Source: Prevotella sp. UBA746 (lineage in GTDB: Bacteria > Bacteroidota > Bacteroidia > Bacteroidales > Bacteroidaceae). Taken from it: a stretch of 25,357 nucleotides of DNA. Where the stretch lies: assembly GCA_002298545.1 (NCBI GenBank), contig DBKQ01000103.1, forward strand, positions 4,260 through 29,616, in the 5' to 3' direction. The translations under genes were made by a program, and so were the position numbers. Below the pieces are notes generated by a model. That model did not search any database, was not told the DNA's origin, and worked only from the letters and a program-made list of their open reading frames with translations. Below, in pieces: positions 1 through 7,849 of the stretch; positions within the stretch are counted from its first letter, which is position 1; each line of letters starts with the position of its first letter.

Positions 1-143
1 CGTTCAGCACCTTTATGAACGAGAATCTCCTTTTGCTCCGTGTTGGCAGTATCGGTCAGCTTGCGCTGTATGCCGGCGGCAGCGTAGCCTTAGGATTGCT
101 CGGAGTCTTTGCCGGCAGATACCTGTGCAGCAGTATTATATAA
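1..143 (+). CDS. crcB: CrcB/Fluc fluoride channel, 3' end only
   Basis: Only the C-terminal 46 or so codons are present; the gene begins before the window. Reading codons from base 3 gives FSTFMNENLLLL, then a hydrophobic segment containing LALYAGGSVALGLLGVFAG, and a TAA stop at 141-143. The FSTF motif followed by an acidic/Asn residue and a final glycine-rich membrane helix matches the end of CrcB/Fluc proteins, which are small dimeric inner-membrane channels that export fluoride. The motif phenylalanines line the fluoride pore in this family. The last 54 bases overlap the 3' end of the minus-strand WYL regulator gene, so the two genes converge. The call rests on a short fragment, but the motif is specific. 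Confidence 0.82.
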   Translation, partial: FSTFMNENLLLLRVGSIGQLALYAGGSVALGLLGVFAGRYLCSSII

Positions 144-1037
144 TGTGTTGAAAGTTTGCAGCTTTCCGTTAATGTATTCTCTGAACCCCTCGTCGCCCTT
201 AATCTCGATGTCGTCGAGCAGTCCGAGCACGAATCTTCCGATACCGATATAGCTGCATACTTTAAGCTGCAGAAGCCAGTGAGAGTTGTCAATCTTCGTT
301 ATATGACTGATGGTCTTCGGATATTCTTCGGTCAGGATATTGTGCGACAGTTGTCCGAGCACCATCTCCACCGTCATTGTCTTTTCGCCGCTAAACATAA
401 AGGCATCGGTAAACATCTGTCGGTGTTGGTCTTTAAACTGCCATGGGTCGTCGAGAATCTCCACTTCGCCCATACGTGCCACCTTAAACGTCTTGTTCAT
501 TCCCGAAGCCGGTTCGAAGCATCTCGCCTCGCAGTTCCCGTCCATGAGCATAAACGGTTCCACGAGACGGTCGCGAGTAGTGCTGCTGTGTGGCGATGAG
601 TAGTTTCTGAGCACCACCTTGAGTTCATATTTTATCGCCTCGTGCAGTTTGTTTATATTCTGTGCCGCATGTTCATCCGTATTATAGTCGGCAAGGATGC
701 CAAAGTCATAGAACTTGTCGATTTTCCTTTTCAGTGTTTCCACCAGAGCATTCCGTTTTGCCACTTTCCCGAGTAGCCGCCGTATTACGATAGCCTCTTC
801 TTCTGTAAACGAGATACGCTCTGTCAGTCTGCCGAAGAATTTCGACTCCCTGTTGATAGAATAGCAGTTGCCGTATTTCTCCAGTTTAAATCCCGTATCG
901 CGGAAGAATTCCAGATAATAATACAGTGTTCTTCTCGACACTCCAACCTTTTCGCATAGTTGTTTCAGCGTCAGACTGCGGTTTTCCGTAAGCAACAGCA
1001 GCAGTTCAAGTTCCTTCTCCAGTTTATCGTTTCGCAT
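90..1037 (-). CDS. WYL-domain transcriptional regulator
   Basis: A protein of 315 residues. Residues about 18-50 form a winged helix-turn-helix of the HTH_11/DeoR type, including SLTLKQLCEKVGVSRRTLYY. The middle and C-terminal part (about 130-300) resembles a WYL ligand-sensing domain: it has the R-x-VEPF-x-L segment and a following F-K-V-x-R block, although the W-Y-L triplet itself is degenerate (CEARCF). Length and domain order fit the Bacteroidota WYL regulators of about 310-330 residues. It starts 28 bases after the MATE pump gene and is probably co-transcribed with it, so it may regulate the pump or a wider stress response (inference). Its last codons overlap the crcB 3' end on the other strand. 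The ligand is unknown. Confidence 0.85.
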   Translation of the reverse strand: MRNDKLEKELELLLLLTENRSLTLKQLCEKVGVSRRTLYYYLEFFRDTGFKLEKYGNCYSINRESKFFGRLTERISFTEEEAIVIRRLLGKVAKRNALVETLKRKIDKFYDFGILADYNTDEHAAQNINKLHEAIKYELKVVLRNYSSPHSSTTRDRLVEPFMLMDGNCEARCFEPASGMNKTFKVARMGEVEILDDPWQFKDQHRQMFTDAFMFSGEKTMTVEMVLGQLSHNILTEEYPKTISHITKIDNSHWLLQLKVCSYIGIGRFVLGLLDDIEIKGDEGFREYINGKLQTFNTLYNTAAQVSAGKDSEQS

Positions 1038-1065
1038 AGGGCATGATATAGTTTAAACCGTAAAG

Positions 1066-2415
1066 TTATCGATTCTCCAGCTCCCTCACCTTGCGCTGGA
1101 AGAAATAGAAATACAGGAAGGCGGCAACGGTGAGACATACGGGGAAGGCAGTCCAGATGCCCACGATGCCGTAGTTCATGCGGATGCCGAGGAAGTAGCT
1201 CGTGGGTAGGGAGATGACGAAATACGAGAAGAAGGCGATAAACATCATCGGCTTGACGTATGCCGTGCCGCGCAGGGCATTGGCGTAGGTCATCTGCATG
1301 CCGTCGCCAAACTGGTAGACCACCATGAGCAGTATTACCTGTGAGCAAAGGCGTGCCACCTCGTCGTTGTCGGCAAACCAGTAGCCCATGTCGTGGCGCA
1401 ACAGCAATACGGGGATGCTTACCAGACAGCCGATGACGATGATGATATGGAATCCGGCGGCAGCCACCTGGCGCAGCTTCCGGATTTCGCCCTGGCCGAT
1501 GTAGAAGCTAACGCGCACTGATACGGCAGCCGTGATGCCGTAGTAGACCATGAAGAAGAGTTGCGAGATGGTAATCATGATCTGGTGGGTGGCGAGGGCG
1601 ATAGTGCCGAGCCATCCCGCCATGATTCCCGTAAGGGCGAAAGCCGACGACTCCATTCCCATCTGCAGTGCCACGGGCCAGCTCAGCTTGTTGATGTGCT
1701 TATATTCAGCCATGGAGAGAGAGGCAGCGTGAAGGGATTTGCTGTAGGTATGGTATTTTTTGGCAAAGAGATAGATGTATGCCGTGGCGGCACACATCAG
1801 AATGCGGCTCAGCATCGTGGAGAGTCCGGCGCCGAGCAGTCCCAGTTCGGGCATAAAGCCCGGTCCGTAGATAAGCAGATAGTTGCCCAGGATGTTCACC
1901 ACGTTTCCCGCCACCATAATATACATAGACGTCTTGGTATGTCCGATGGCATCGAAAAACTGCTTGAAGGTGTTGAACCAGCACACGAAGGGCAGCGACA
2001 CCATGTTTATAATCAGATACGGGCGCATCAGCGGAATGAGTTCTTCCGGCTGTCCCATGTTGCGGATATTGAAGAAGACGGCAAAGAGCACCATCAGCAG
2101 TACGACAGCCGTAGTCGATGCCGCGAGGAGTCCGTTTTTCACCACGCTTCCTATTCCTCCCGTGTTTCCCCTCCCGAAGAGTTGTCCGATAACGGGAGTC
2201 AGCCCGTAGCTGAATCCCATGGCGAAGACGAGCACGATAGCCATAACGGTATTTACGAAGCTCGCCGCGGCAAGTTCCCTCACGCTGTGATGTCCCACCA
2301 TTAGCGTATCGGCGAATCCCAAGACTATAGTCCCCACCTGTCCCACGATGAGCGGAAATCCGAGTGAGAGAAGGTTCTTATAATGATATCTGTAGTTACT
2401 GAAGCTGTATGCCAT
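1066..2415 (-). CDS. MATE family multidrug/Na+ efflux transporter
   Basis: A 449-residue polytopic inner-membrane protein, the usual size for the MATE family (12 membrane helices expected). The N-terminus has the family pattern GFPLIVGQVGTIVLGFADTL followed by MVGHHS, and the two repeat halves are visible (second half from about residue 240, with LSWPVALQMGMESSAF). MATE proteins of the NorM/DinF type expel cationic drugs and toxic metabolites using a sodium or proton gradient; the substrate cannot be told from sequence. The ATG at 2415 leaves a normal short N-terminus before helix 1. A TACCTTTG box (minus strand, 2452-2445) lies 30 bases upstream. The WYL regulator follows after 28 bases in a likely operon. 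Confidence 0.93.
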   Translation of the reverse strand: MAYSFSNYRYHYKNLLSLGFPLIVGQVGTIVLGFADTLMVGHHSVRELAAASFVNTVMAIVLVFAMGFSYGLTPVIGQLFGRGNTGGIGSVVKNGLLAASTTAVVLLMVLFAVFFNIRNMGQPEELIPLMRPYLIINMVSLPFVCWFNTFKQFFDAIGHTKTSMYIMVAGNVVNILGNYLLIYGPGFMPELGLLGAGLSTMLSRILMCAATAYIYLFAKKYHTYSKSLHAASLSMAEYKHINKLSWPVALQMGMESSAFALTGIMAGWLGTIALATHQIMITISQLFFMVYYGITAAVSVRVSFYIGQGEIRKLRQVAAAGFHIIIVIGCLVSIPVLLLRHDMGYWFADNDEVARLCSQVILLMVVYQFGDGMQMTYANALRGTAYVKPMMFIAFFSYFVISLPTSYFLGIRMNYGIVGIWTAFPVCLTVAAFLYFYFFQRKVRELENR

Positions 2416-2444
2416 ATAAATCCATTTCTTTTTATTTCAGTCTG

Positions 2445-2452
2445 CAAAGGTA
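2445..2452 (-). promoter_or_regulatory. Candidate -7 box for the MATE-WYL operon
   Basis: On the minus strand the sequence is TACCTTTG, matching the Bacteroidota -7 consensus TAnnTTTG, about 30 bases before the MATE start. No clear TTTG -33 element lies at the expected 19-21 bases further upstream; only an A/T-rich stretch is there. The 22-bp repeat array begins about 35 bases upstream of this box. Confidence 0.45.
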
Positions 2453-2486
2453 TAAAATTAAATTGATACTAAAAAATACTACAGAT

Positions 2487-2596
2487 TTAGCGTTTCTGCC
2501 AAACGCCCGAAGCGTTTGGGCGAAACACCGGAAGCGTTTGGGCGAAACACAGGGAGCGTTTAGGCGAAACACTGAAGCAATTTTGTAGAAACACGC
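2487..2596. repeat. Five-unit 22-bp tandem repeat array
   Basis: Five consecutive 22-bp units start at 2487, 2509, 2531, 2553 and 2575. Units 2 and 3 are almost identical, unit 4 has a few changes, and the outer two are degenerate. Each unit carries GCGTTT or a close variant, 5 bases, then AAAC or AAACGC, so it is itself an imperfect inverted repeat; unit 1 is perfect (GCGTTT-N5-AAACGC). The 22-bp spacing is about two helical turns. It lies between the divergent MATE gene and the secreted-protein gene. No open reading frame uses it. Confidence 0.85.
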
Positions 2597-2656
2597 CGGA
2601 AAATGTTTGTCGGAAGTTACTGAATATCGTTAATTAATTAAAAAATGAAACAGAAT

Positions 2657-2689
2657 TTTGTGAAATATAAATATTTTGTTATAATTTTG
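2657..2689 (+). promoter_or_regulatory. Bacteroidota promoter of the secreted-protein gene
   Basis: TTTG at 2657-2660, a 21-base spacer, then TAATTTTG at 2682-2689, an exact fit to TTTG-N19..21-TAnnTTTG. Transcription would start near 2695, leaving an A-rich leader of about 110 nt before the ATG at 2807. Confidence 0.75.
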
Positions 2690-2806
2690 CATAAGAAACA
2701 AATAAAAAGGAATAATTCTTCATAGAAGGTCAACCGCATGCGCAATTCAGCGTAAAAACAGAAAAAGAGAAAACAAACAACAAATATAAATAAAAAATAA
2801 TTGCTA

Positions 2807-5800
2807 ATGAAGAATGTTATACTCTACAGTCTGCCCCTGTTGGTGGCAGGAAGCATGTATTGTTCGGCAGTAGGTGCAGCGAGCATAATCCCGACGGCAC
2901 AGCAGAAACCGGCAAACGAACTGCTCAATAGCTTGAAGCAAAAACGACACGTAGCCCCAAGGGCAAAGGTAGTAGGATTCAGGAATGCCTCTGCCAAGTC
3001 TACAGCTACGCCATATGCCAAGATGAGCGGAGCTGAGGTGAATTTCCTGAGCGACGAAGAAGGCAACGTGTGGTATTACACACAGAATACCACATATAAG
3101 GACGGAAGCTGGGGAGCTGCTATCAGCAAAGCGGAGATTACAATTTACGACGAGAAGCATCAGCAGGCAGGCACAATAACGGTAGACGTGCCCGAGGATA
3201 TGAATGTGAATGAAGTGACGCCGTACGGAACGGTTACGAAGAAATTCTTCGACCTCAACGGAAACGACTCCGAGCTGCTCGTAGAACTGCACGAGACTGG
3301 AAACCAGGACAACAACTACCAGGGCAAATATCATACCTATGTTTACCATCTTGACGGAACAAAGGCTGCCGAGTATGAAGGTACGGGAGTGTTCCTCAAT
3401 ATAGTGAAGAATGCATGGACGAAATACCAGCGCTTCGTGCTCACCGATGCCAAGTATGAGGCTGTAGACGGCAAGACCTACGACGATGGGTCGCCATACA
3501 TGACAACCATGGCACATATAAATATCTATAAGCCGGCATCATGGGGAAGTAGCGAACCGGCGGTGGAAAAGGAATTTACCGTGGATGAGGACTATACATA
3601 TTACGGCAACGACGAGGTGCCTGTTACAATATATAATGTAGGAGGCGATCCGTATTACGTAATCTCGCATTATTCCAAGATATACGATTCTGGCGAGACG
3701 GATACCGAAACGGGATTCTTTATCCCGACAAAGGACAACAGCGTGGTGATAAAGACTTACGACAAGAACTATACGCTCGTTGACGACCTAAATATCCCAA
3801 TCCCTGCTGCCGATGACACACAGTACCGTATGGCACAGATTGGAAACTTCGAGGACTGGAGCGTGTCAAAGGGTATGTTTACCGACGATGGCAATCTGGC
3901 ATATGTGGTAACATACTACGACATGACAACAAAGGTGGATGACTACAGATACAGCTTCGTGGCATACGACCATGAGGGAAACAAAATAGGAGACATCTGT
4001 ACGGGAGTCTACAACACATGGTTTAAACTCAATTCGATACCCGGAGAAGAGGAACAGGTGGCATTCATGCAGTATGTTGACGACGATGAATCGCAGCAGC
4101 AGATAAAAATCGTCAATTTGCCGTCGTTCAGCCAGACCGTAACGATGCCTGCATACATCGACGACAATCTGATCAGCACCGTGTTCAACCGCTACGGCAG
4201 CGGCGACAGCTACAAGTATATCATGAAACTTAGCCAGGGCGACATCGACAATGACGGCAACGTGATAGCCAAGGTGGCATGGCTGAATCCAGACCTCAGC
4301 GTTGACCGATATACAAAATTCAATCTCGGACAGCAGGCAGAGAACTTCATGCTGACACTCGCCGATACATACATAAACCCGTATCTCTTCAATACCAACG
4401 ACAAAATGGAATTCTTCTTCCAGGCTAAGGTGAAGAAGGAGGGCAGTACGGCTCTCGACAACGTATATATGATTGGCGACGAGGACGGCAATATCCTGCA
4501 CCGTTTCGCGGCATCCGACAAGGGAGCCATAACTTCTATGGGATGCTACAACTCTGGAGAGGGCGGAAATGAACTTTATGTGTCATATTCAAAAGACGAC
4601 AACAAGACATACGATTTAGACTTCTATAAACTGCCGCTGACAAAATTCGACAAAGGCGGCGATGGAACGAAAGAAAATCCGTATCTCGTTTCCACTGCCG
4701 GCGACCTGGCACAAATAAGCAGCGAACCGTCGGCAAACTATAAGCTGGTTGCGGATATCAATTTTGACAATGCCTACAATAATGTCAACAAGTCATGGAC
4801 CCCGATAGCGGGATTCAGCGGAACCTTCGACGGCGACAATCACAGTATTGACAATCTGTATCTTAATTCAGACGAGTCAAACGTAGGACTCTTTGCCGAC
4901 ATGCAGGAAAATGCCGAGGTGAAGAATCTTATACTTACACACCCCACAATAGAATTGACCGACCAGAACTCTACAGCCGGAGTGTTGGCAGCAAGCACGA
5001 TGAAGACAAATGTGAACAACGTTCATGTGTATTGTGCGGAAATATCCGGTGATGCCGACGGGACAATCGGCGGCTTGGTAGGACAGGCGGCTTACGAGTC
5101 GAACCTGTCTGGTGTATCGTTCAACGACTCACAGATTAAGACTCCCAATGCCTCGAGCGTAGGCGGTATTGCCGGAGATGTGCGCACGTCGACTGTCGTT
5201 GAGGCAGCTGCGGTAAGCGACGTTGACGTTAATGCAGCATCGACAGTCGGAGGTGTAGTCGGTTCTGCCATGAACTCAACGGTAAAGAATTCCCGCTTTA
5301 GCGGTTCTCTGACAGCAGAGAACACCGTGGGAGGAATAATCGGAAGCAACAGCGAGACCATAACCGACAAGTGTATCTTCGACGGAACAGTAAACGCAAC
5401 TCGAGGCAGCTGGAGCGGACTCTCCGCAGCTGGAATAATCGGCAGTCTGGCTGCCGACTGGAGTGAGAGCACAACGCCTATCGTTACCAATAATATAGTT
5501 CGCGGTGAAATAAACGCTACGGAGAGCAGTTCTTCGGATGACCTCGAAGAAGGTGAGGAGACTAAGGAGGACAATACCGTACACCGTATCGTGGGACACA
5601 CTATTGCCGATGAATATTATGAAGATGGCGAGACTCCCAAAACGGAAAAGCGACTCTCAAACAACTGGGCAGTAAATACTACGACAGTAAAGGGAAAGGT
5701 AGTGTCCTCTACCGACGAGAACAGTGTTGAGGGATATGACGCAGCTCCTGAGGACATATCTAATGAGTCACTCTCGCAGATAGGTTTCAGTTTCGGGACT

Positions 5801-6361
5801 ACAGTAGATGCACCGTGGAAAGACAGCGGCGATATGTTCCCGGTACTCTTCTTCGAGAACGAGGCTAAATCGGTCATCTTGTCGGAGAGTAGCCTGACCA
5901 TGGCGGTAGGTGATACCAGACAATTGTCTGCTTCGGTGTTCGGCGTGGAAAAAGCTGATTTCAAGGTGGCTTCTTCGAATGAGAATGTAGTTGGTGTTAA
6001 CGTCGGAACCGTTGATGACGATTACGTTGACATGCTTCTTACAGCCAAGGCTGCAGGTACAGCCGAAGTAAGTGTGACGGCAGGCAATATTACAGTTTCC
6101 TGTCCGGTTACTGTAATCGCTGCAACAGGCATAGCGGAAGTTGCCGCAGACGGTGGCAATGCCTTACGTATCCTGCCTGGCATTGGCTGCATCAAGGCGG
6201 ACGGCGCGTCTAACATCTCAATATATGCTGCAAATGGCAGCAGAGTGGCAAAGGCAGATGGTTCGCAGATTTCCACTTCACAGATTGGCAAGGGCGTGTT
6301 CGTAGTAGTGGCAGTAGACGCTAACGGCAACAGGCAGACGGCAAAGGTTGTTATAAAGTAA
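2807..6361 (+). CDS. Large secreted GLUG-repeat protein with Ig-like domain and T9SS-like tail
   Basis: About 1184 residues. The ATG at 2807 (MKNVILYSLPLLVAG) is preferred over the in-frame TTG six bases earlier because it begins a normal Sec signal peptide, probably cleaved after GAA near residue 24. Residues about 50-610 are rich in Asp, Tyr and beta-strand patterns and match no family I recognise. From about 620 to 860 there is a GLUG-type region: YLVSTAGDLAQI, then FSGTFDGDNHSIDNL, then four spaced copies like GGLVGQ, GGIAGD, GGVVGS and GGIIGS. Residues about 1022-1104 resemble a bacterial Ig-like (BIG_2) domain. The last 75 residues, with a beta-rich SIYAANGSRV and a terminal KVVIK, resemble a type IX secretion C-terminal sorting domain. 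It is therefore probably a surface or secreted protein, perhaps adhesive (inference). It has its own promoter and terminator, so it is a single-gene unit. Confidence 0.85.
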   Translation: MKNVILYSLPLLVAGSMYCSAVGAASIIPTAQQKPANELLNSLKQKRHVAPRAKVVGFRNASAKSTATPYAKMSGAEVNFLSDEEGNVWYYTQNTTYKDGSWGAAISKAEITIYDEKHQQAGTITVDVPEDMNVNEVTPYGTVTKKFFDLNGNDSELLVELHETGNQDNNYQGKYHTYVYHLDGTKAAEYEGTGVFLNIVKNAWTKYQRFVLTDAKYEAVDGKTYDDGSPYMTTMAHINIYKPASWGSSEPAVEKEFTVDEDYTYYGNDEVPVTIYNVGGDPYYVISHYSKIYDSGETDTETGFFIPTKDNSVVIKTYDKNYTLVDDLNIPIPAADDTQYRMAQIGNFEDWSVSKGMFTDDGNLAYVVTYYDMTTKVDDYRYSFVAYDHEGNKIGDICTGVYNTWFKLNSIPGEEEQVAFMQYVDDDESQQQIKIVNLPSFSQTVTMPAYIDDNLISTVFNRYGSGDSYKYIMKLSQGDIDNDGNVIAKVAWLNPDLSVDRYTKFNLGQQAENFMLTLADTYINPYLFNTNDKMEFFFQAKVKKEGSTALDNVYMIGDEDGNILHRFAASDKGAITSMGCYNSGEGGNELYVSYSKDDNKTYDLDFYKLPLTKFDKGGDGTKENPYLVSTAGDLAQISSEPSANYKLVADINFDNAYNNVNKSWTPIAGFSGTFDGDNHSIDNLYLNSDESNVGLFADMQENAEVKNLILTHPTIELTDQNSTAGVLAASTMKTNVNNVHVYCAEISGDADGTIGGLVGQAAYESNLSGVSFNDSQIKTPNASSVGGIAGDVRTSTVVEAAAVSDVDVNAASTVGGVVGSAMNSTVKNSRFSGSLTAENTVGGIIGSNSETITDKCIFDGTVNATRGSWSGLSAAGIIGSLAADWSESTTPIVTNNIVRGEINATESSSSDDLEEGEETKEDNTVHRIVGHTIADEYYEDGETPKTEKRLSNNWAVNTTTVKGKVVSSTDENSVEGYDAAPEDISNESLSQIGFSFGTTVDAPWKDSGDMFPVLFFENEAKSVILSESSLTMAVGDTRQLSASVFGVEKADFKVASSNENVVGVNVGTVDDDYVDMLLTAKAAGTAEVSVTAGNITVSCPVTVIAATGIAEVAADGGNALRILPGIGCIKADGASNISIYAANGSRVAKADGSQISTSQIGKGVFVVVAVDANGNRQTAKVVIK

Positions 6362-6382
6362 ATTTGTTCCTTATATGTCATT

Positions 6383-6425
6383 CGGGGACTGCGGTGGGAA
6401 AAGCGCCGGAGTCCCCGTTTTTTTC
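6383..6425 (+). terminator. Rho-independent terminator of the secreted-protein gene
   Basis: CGGGGACT at 6383-6390 pairs with AGTCCCCG at 6410-6417, followed by a run of eight or so T residues. It sits 21 bases after the stop codon. Confidence 0.9.
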
Positions 6426-6498
6426 TCTGTTCCGTAAATTTCACCGCTTACTGGTGTTGTTTCCTGAATGACAAATTAGATTAAAAGGTGTGGCGAAA

Positions 6499-6530
6499 TT
6501 TGGAGATTCGTCATATTAGTTGTAATTTTG
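6499..6530 (+). promoter_or_regulatory. Promoter of the GNAT-parE unit
   Basis: TTTG at 6499-6502, a 20-base spacer and TAATTTTG at 6523-6530, an exact Bacteroidota promoter. A perfect 12-bp palindrome (CGTTTTAAAACG, 6534-6545) covers the expected transcription start, and the leader is about 130 nt. Confidence 0.75.
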
Positions 6531-6569
6531 CTGCGTTTTAAAACGAATTGTAAACTTATTTATTAAAGT

Positions 6570-6660
6570 AACTGCGGTGTGCGAGACTTTGGAAGAGTCG
6601 GGCGCAAGCCGTGTATGCTTATTCCCTGAACGCATTTGCGTGGGGATGGCAAAGATAATT
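6570..6660 (+). promoter_or_regulatory. Foldable 5' leader of the GNAT-like gene
   Basis: The 6531-6668 interval has no plausible gene but folds well on paper. CTTTG (6587-6591) can pair with CAAAG (6650-6654) and enclose two hairpins: GGC-GCAA-GCC (6601-6610, a GNRA loop), and a longer one at 6621-6647 in which ATTCCC pairs with GGGGAT and ACGC with GCGT around an ATTT loop, with a three-base TGA bulge. An alternative fold pairs GACT (6585-6588) with AGTC (6596-6599). The start codon at 6669 lies in A/T-rich sequence just outside the closed structure. I do not recognise a known riboswitch class. It may be a regulatory leader or chance folding. Confidence 0.4.
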
Positions 6661-6668
6661 AATTTGGT

Positions 6669-7823
6669 ATGTCATCAATAGAAATAAAAAGGGTCGAAAC
6701 GAAAAAAGATCTGAAAAAATTCATAGATTTCCGTTACGACCTGTATGAGGGCTGCGAATACGATGCCCCAAACCTGTTCAGCGACGACTTCAAGACGCTG
6801 AGCAAGGACAAAAACGCCGCTTTTGAATTCTGCGAGGCAGAATACTACATGGCGTTCGACAAAGAAACCGGAAAGATGGTAGGTCGCATAGCGGCAATCA
6901 TCAACTATAAGGCAAACAAGAAGTGGGGCAGGGATGACGTGCGCTTCGGATGGGTAGACTTCATCGACGACATCAATGTTTCGCGTGCACTCTTCGATGC
7001 CGTAGAGAAATACGGCAAGAGCAAAGGCATGACACACATCGTTGGTCCGCTCGGATTTACCGACATGGATCCGGAGGGAATGCTCACCAAGGGCTTCGAC
7101 CAGCTCGGCACCATGGCAACTCTCTACAACTATGCCTATTATCCGGAACACATGGAGAAGCTCGGCGGCTTTGAAAAAGACAACGATTATGTGGAGTACA
7201 AGCTCTATGTGCCAAAAGAAGTGCCGGCAAAATACGCTAAGGTGGCAAAACTCATTGAGACACGCTACAATCTGCACGTAAAGAAACTGACGAAGCACGA
7301 GATATTCAAAGAGGGATACGGAAAACGCATATTCGAGATTATTAACGAGACTTTCTCACATCTCTACGGATACTCCGAACTCTCCGACAAGCAGATAGAA
7401 CAATATATAAATATGTATTTTCCGCTTGCTGACCTCAATCTCATTACTCTCATAGAAGACTGGAACGACAACAAGAAGGTTGTTGGAGTAGGTATCACCA
7501 TTCCGTCGCTCACCCGTGCACTGCAGAAATGCCATCGCGGAAGACTTGCCCCGTTCGGATGGTGGCATCTGATAAGGGCTCTGAAGTTCCACCATACAAA
7601 GATTGTAGACCTGCTGCTAATCGGTATTCTGCCGGAATACCGTACGAAGGGTGCCAACTCGCTGCTCTTTGCCGACCTTATACCGCGCTACGTGGAATAC
7701 GGATTTGAGTGGGGAGAGACGCATGTGGAGATGGAGACAAACGAAAAGGTGCAGAGCCAATGGCAGTATCTCGACTGCGAGAACCACAAACGACGCCGCT
7801 GCTATATAAAAGAGATAAAATAG
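6669..7823 (+). CDS. GNAT-like N-acetyltransferase-fold protein, function unknown
   Basis: 384 residues, about twice the size of a single GNAT domain. The N-terminal half begins MSSIEIKRVETKKDLKKF and includes GPLGFTDMDPEGML around residues 125-138. The C-terminal quarter carries a GNAT-like acetyl-CoA motif, LLLIGILPEYRTKGANSLLF (about residues 316-335), followed by ETHVEMETNEKVQSQW. This is the layout of the long YghO-like acyltransferase-fold proteins found in many Bacteroidota, whose substrate is not known to me. There is no signal peptide, so it is probably cytoplasmic. The ATG at 6669 is the first in frame after the leader. parE begins 26 bases after its stop, so the two are probably co-transcribed. 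Confidence 0.8.
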   Translation: MSSIEIKRVETKKDLKKFIDFRYDLYEGCEYDAPNLFSDDFKTLSKDKNAAFEFCEAEYYMAFDKETGKMVGRIAAIINYKANKKWGRDDVRFGWVDFIDDINVSRALFDAVEKYGKSKGMTHIVGPLGFTDMDPEGMLTKGFDQLGTMATLYNYAYYPEHMEKLGGFEKDNDYVEYKLYVPKEVPAKYAKVAKLIETRYNLHVKKLTKHEIFKEGYGKRIFEIINETFSHLYGYSELSDKQIEQYINMYFPLADLNLITLIEDWNDNKKVVGVGITIPSLTRALQKCHRGRLAPFGWWHLIRALKFHHTKIVDLLLIGILPEYRTKGANSLLFADLIPRYVEYGFEWGETHVEMETNEKVQSQWQYLDCENHKRRRCYIKEIK

Positions 7824-7849
7824 ATAAAGAGGAAGAAAAAATAAACATA

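Noticed and set aside
156..599. 147-codon plus-strand frame opposite the WYL regulator
   Set aside because: It is antisense to a well-supported gene, with no recognisable protein features, promoter or leader.
1561..2304. 247-codon plus-strand frame opposite the MATE gene
   Set aside because: Its polar, His/Arg/Ser-rich composition is typical of an antisense shadow of a membrane protein gene.
2801..2806. TTG start two codons upstream of the secreted-protein ATG
   Set aside because: The ATG at 2807 gives a standard signal peptide and a better start codon; the extra two residues add nothing.
6570..6660. Possible tRNA, SRP RNA or 6S RNA in the leader of the GNAT-like gene
   Set aside because: There is no cloverleaf, no TTC-arm pattern and no SRP tetraloop signature; only a generic multi-stem fold can be drawn.
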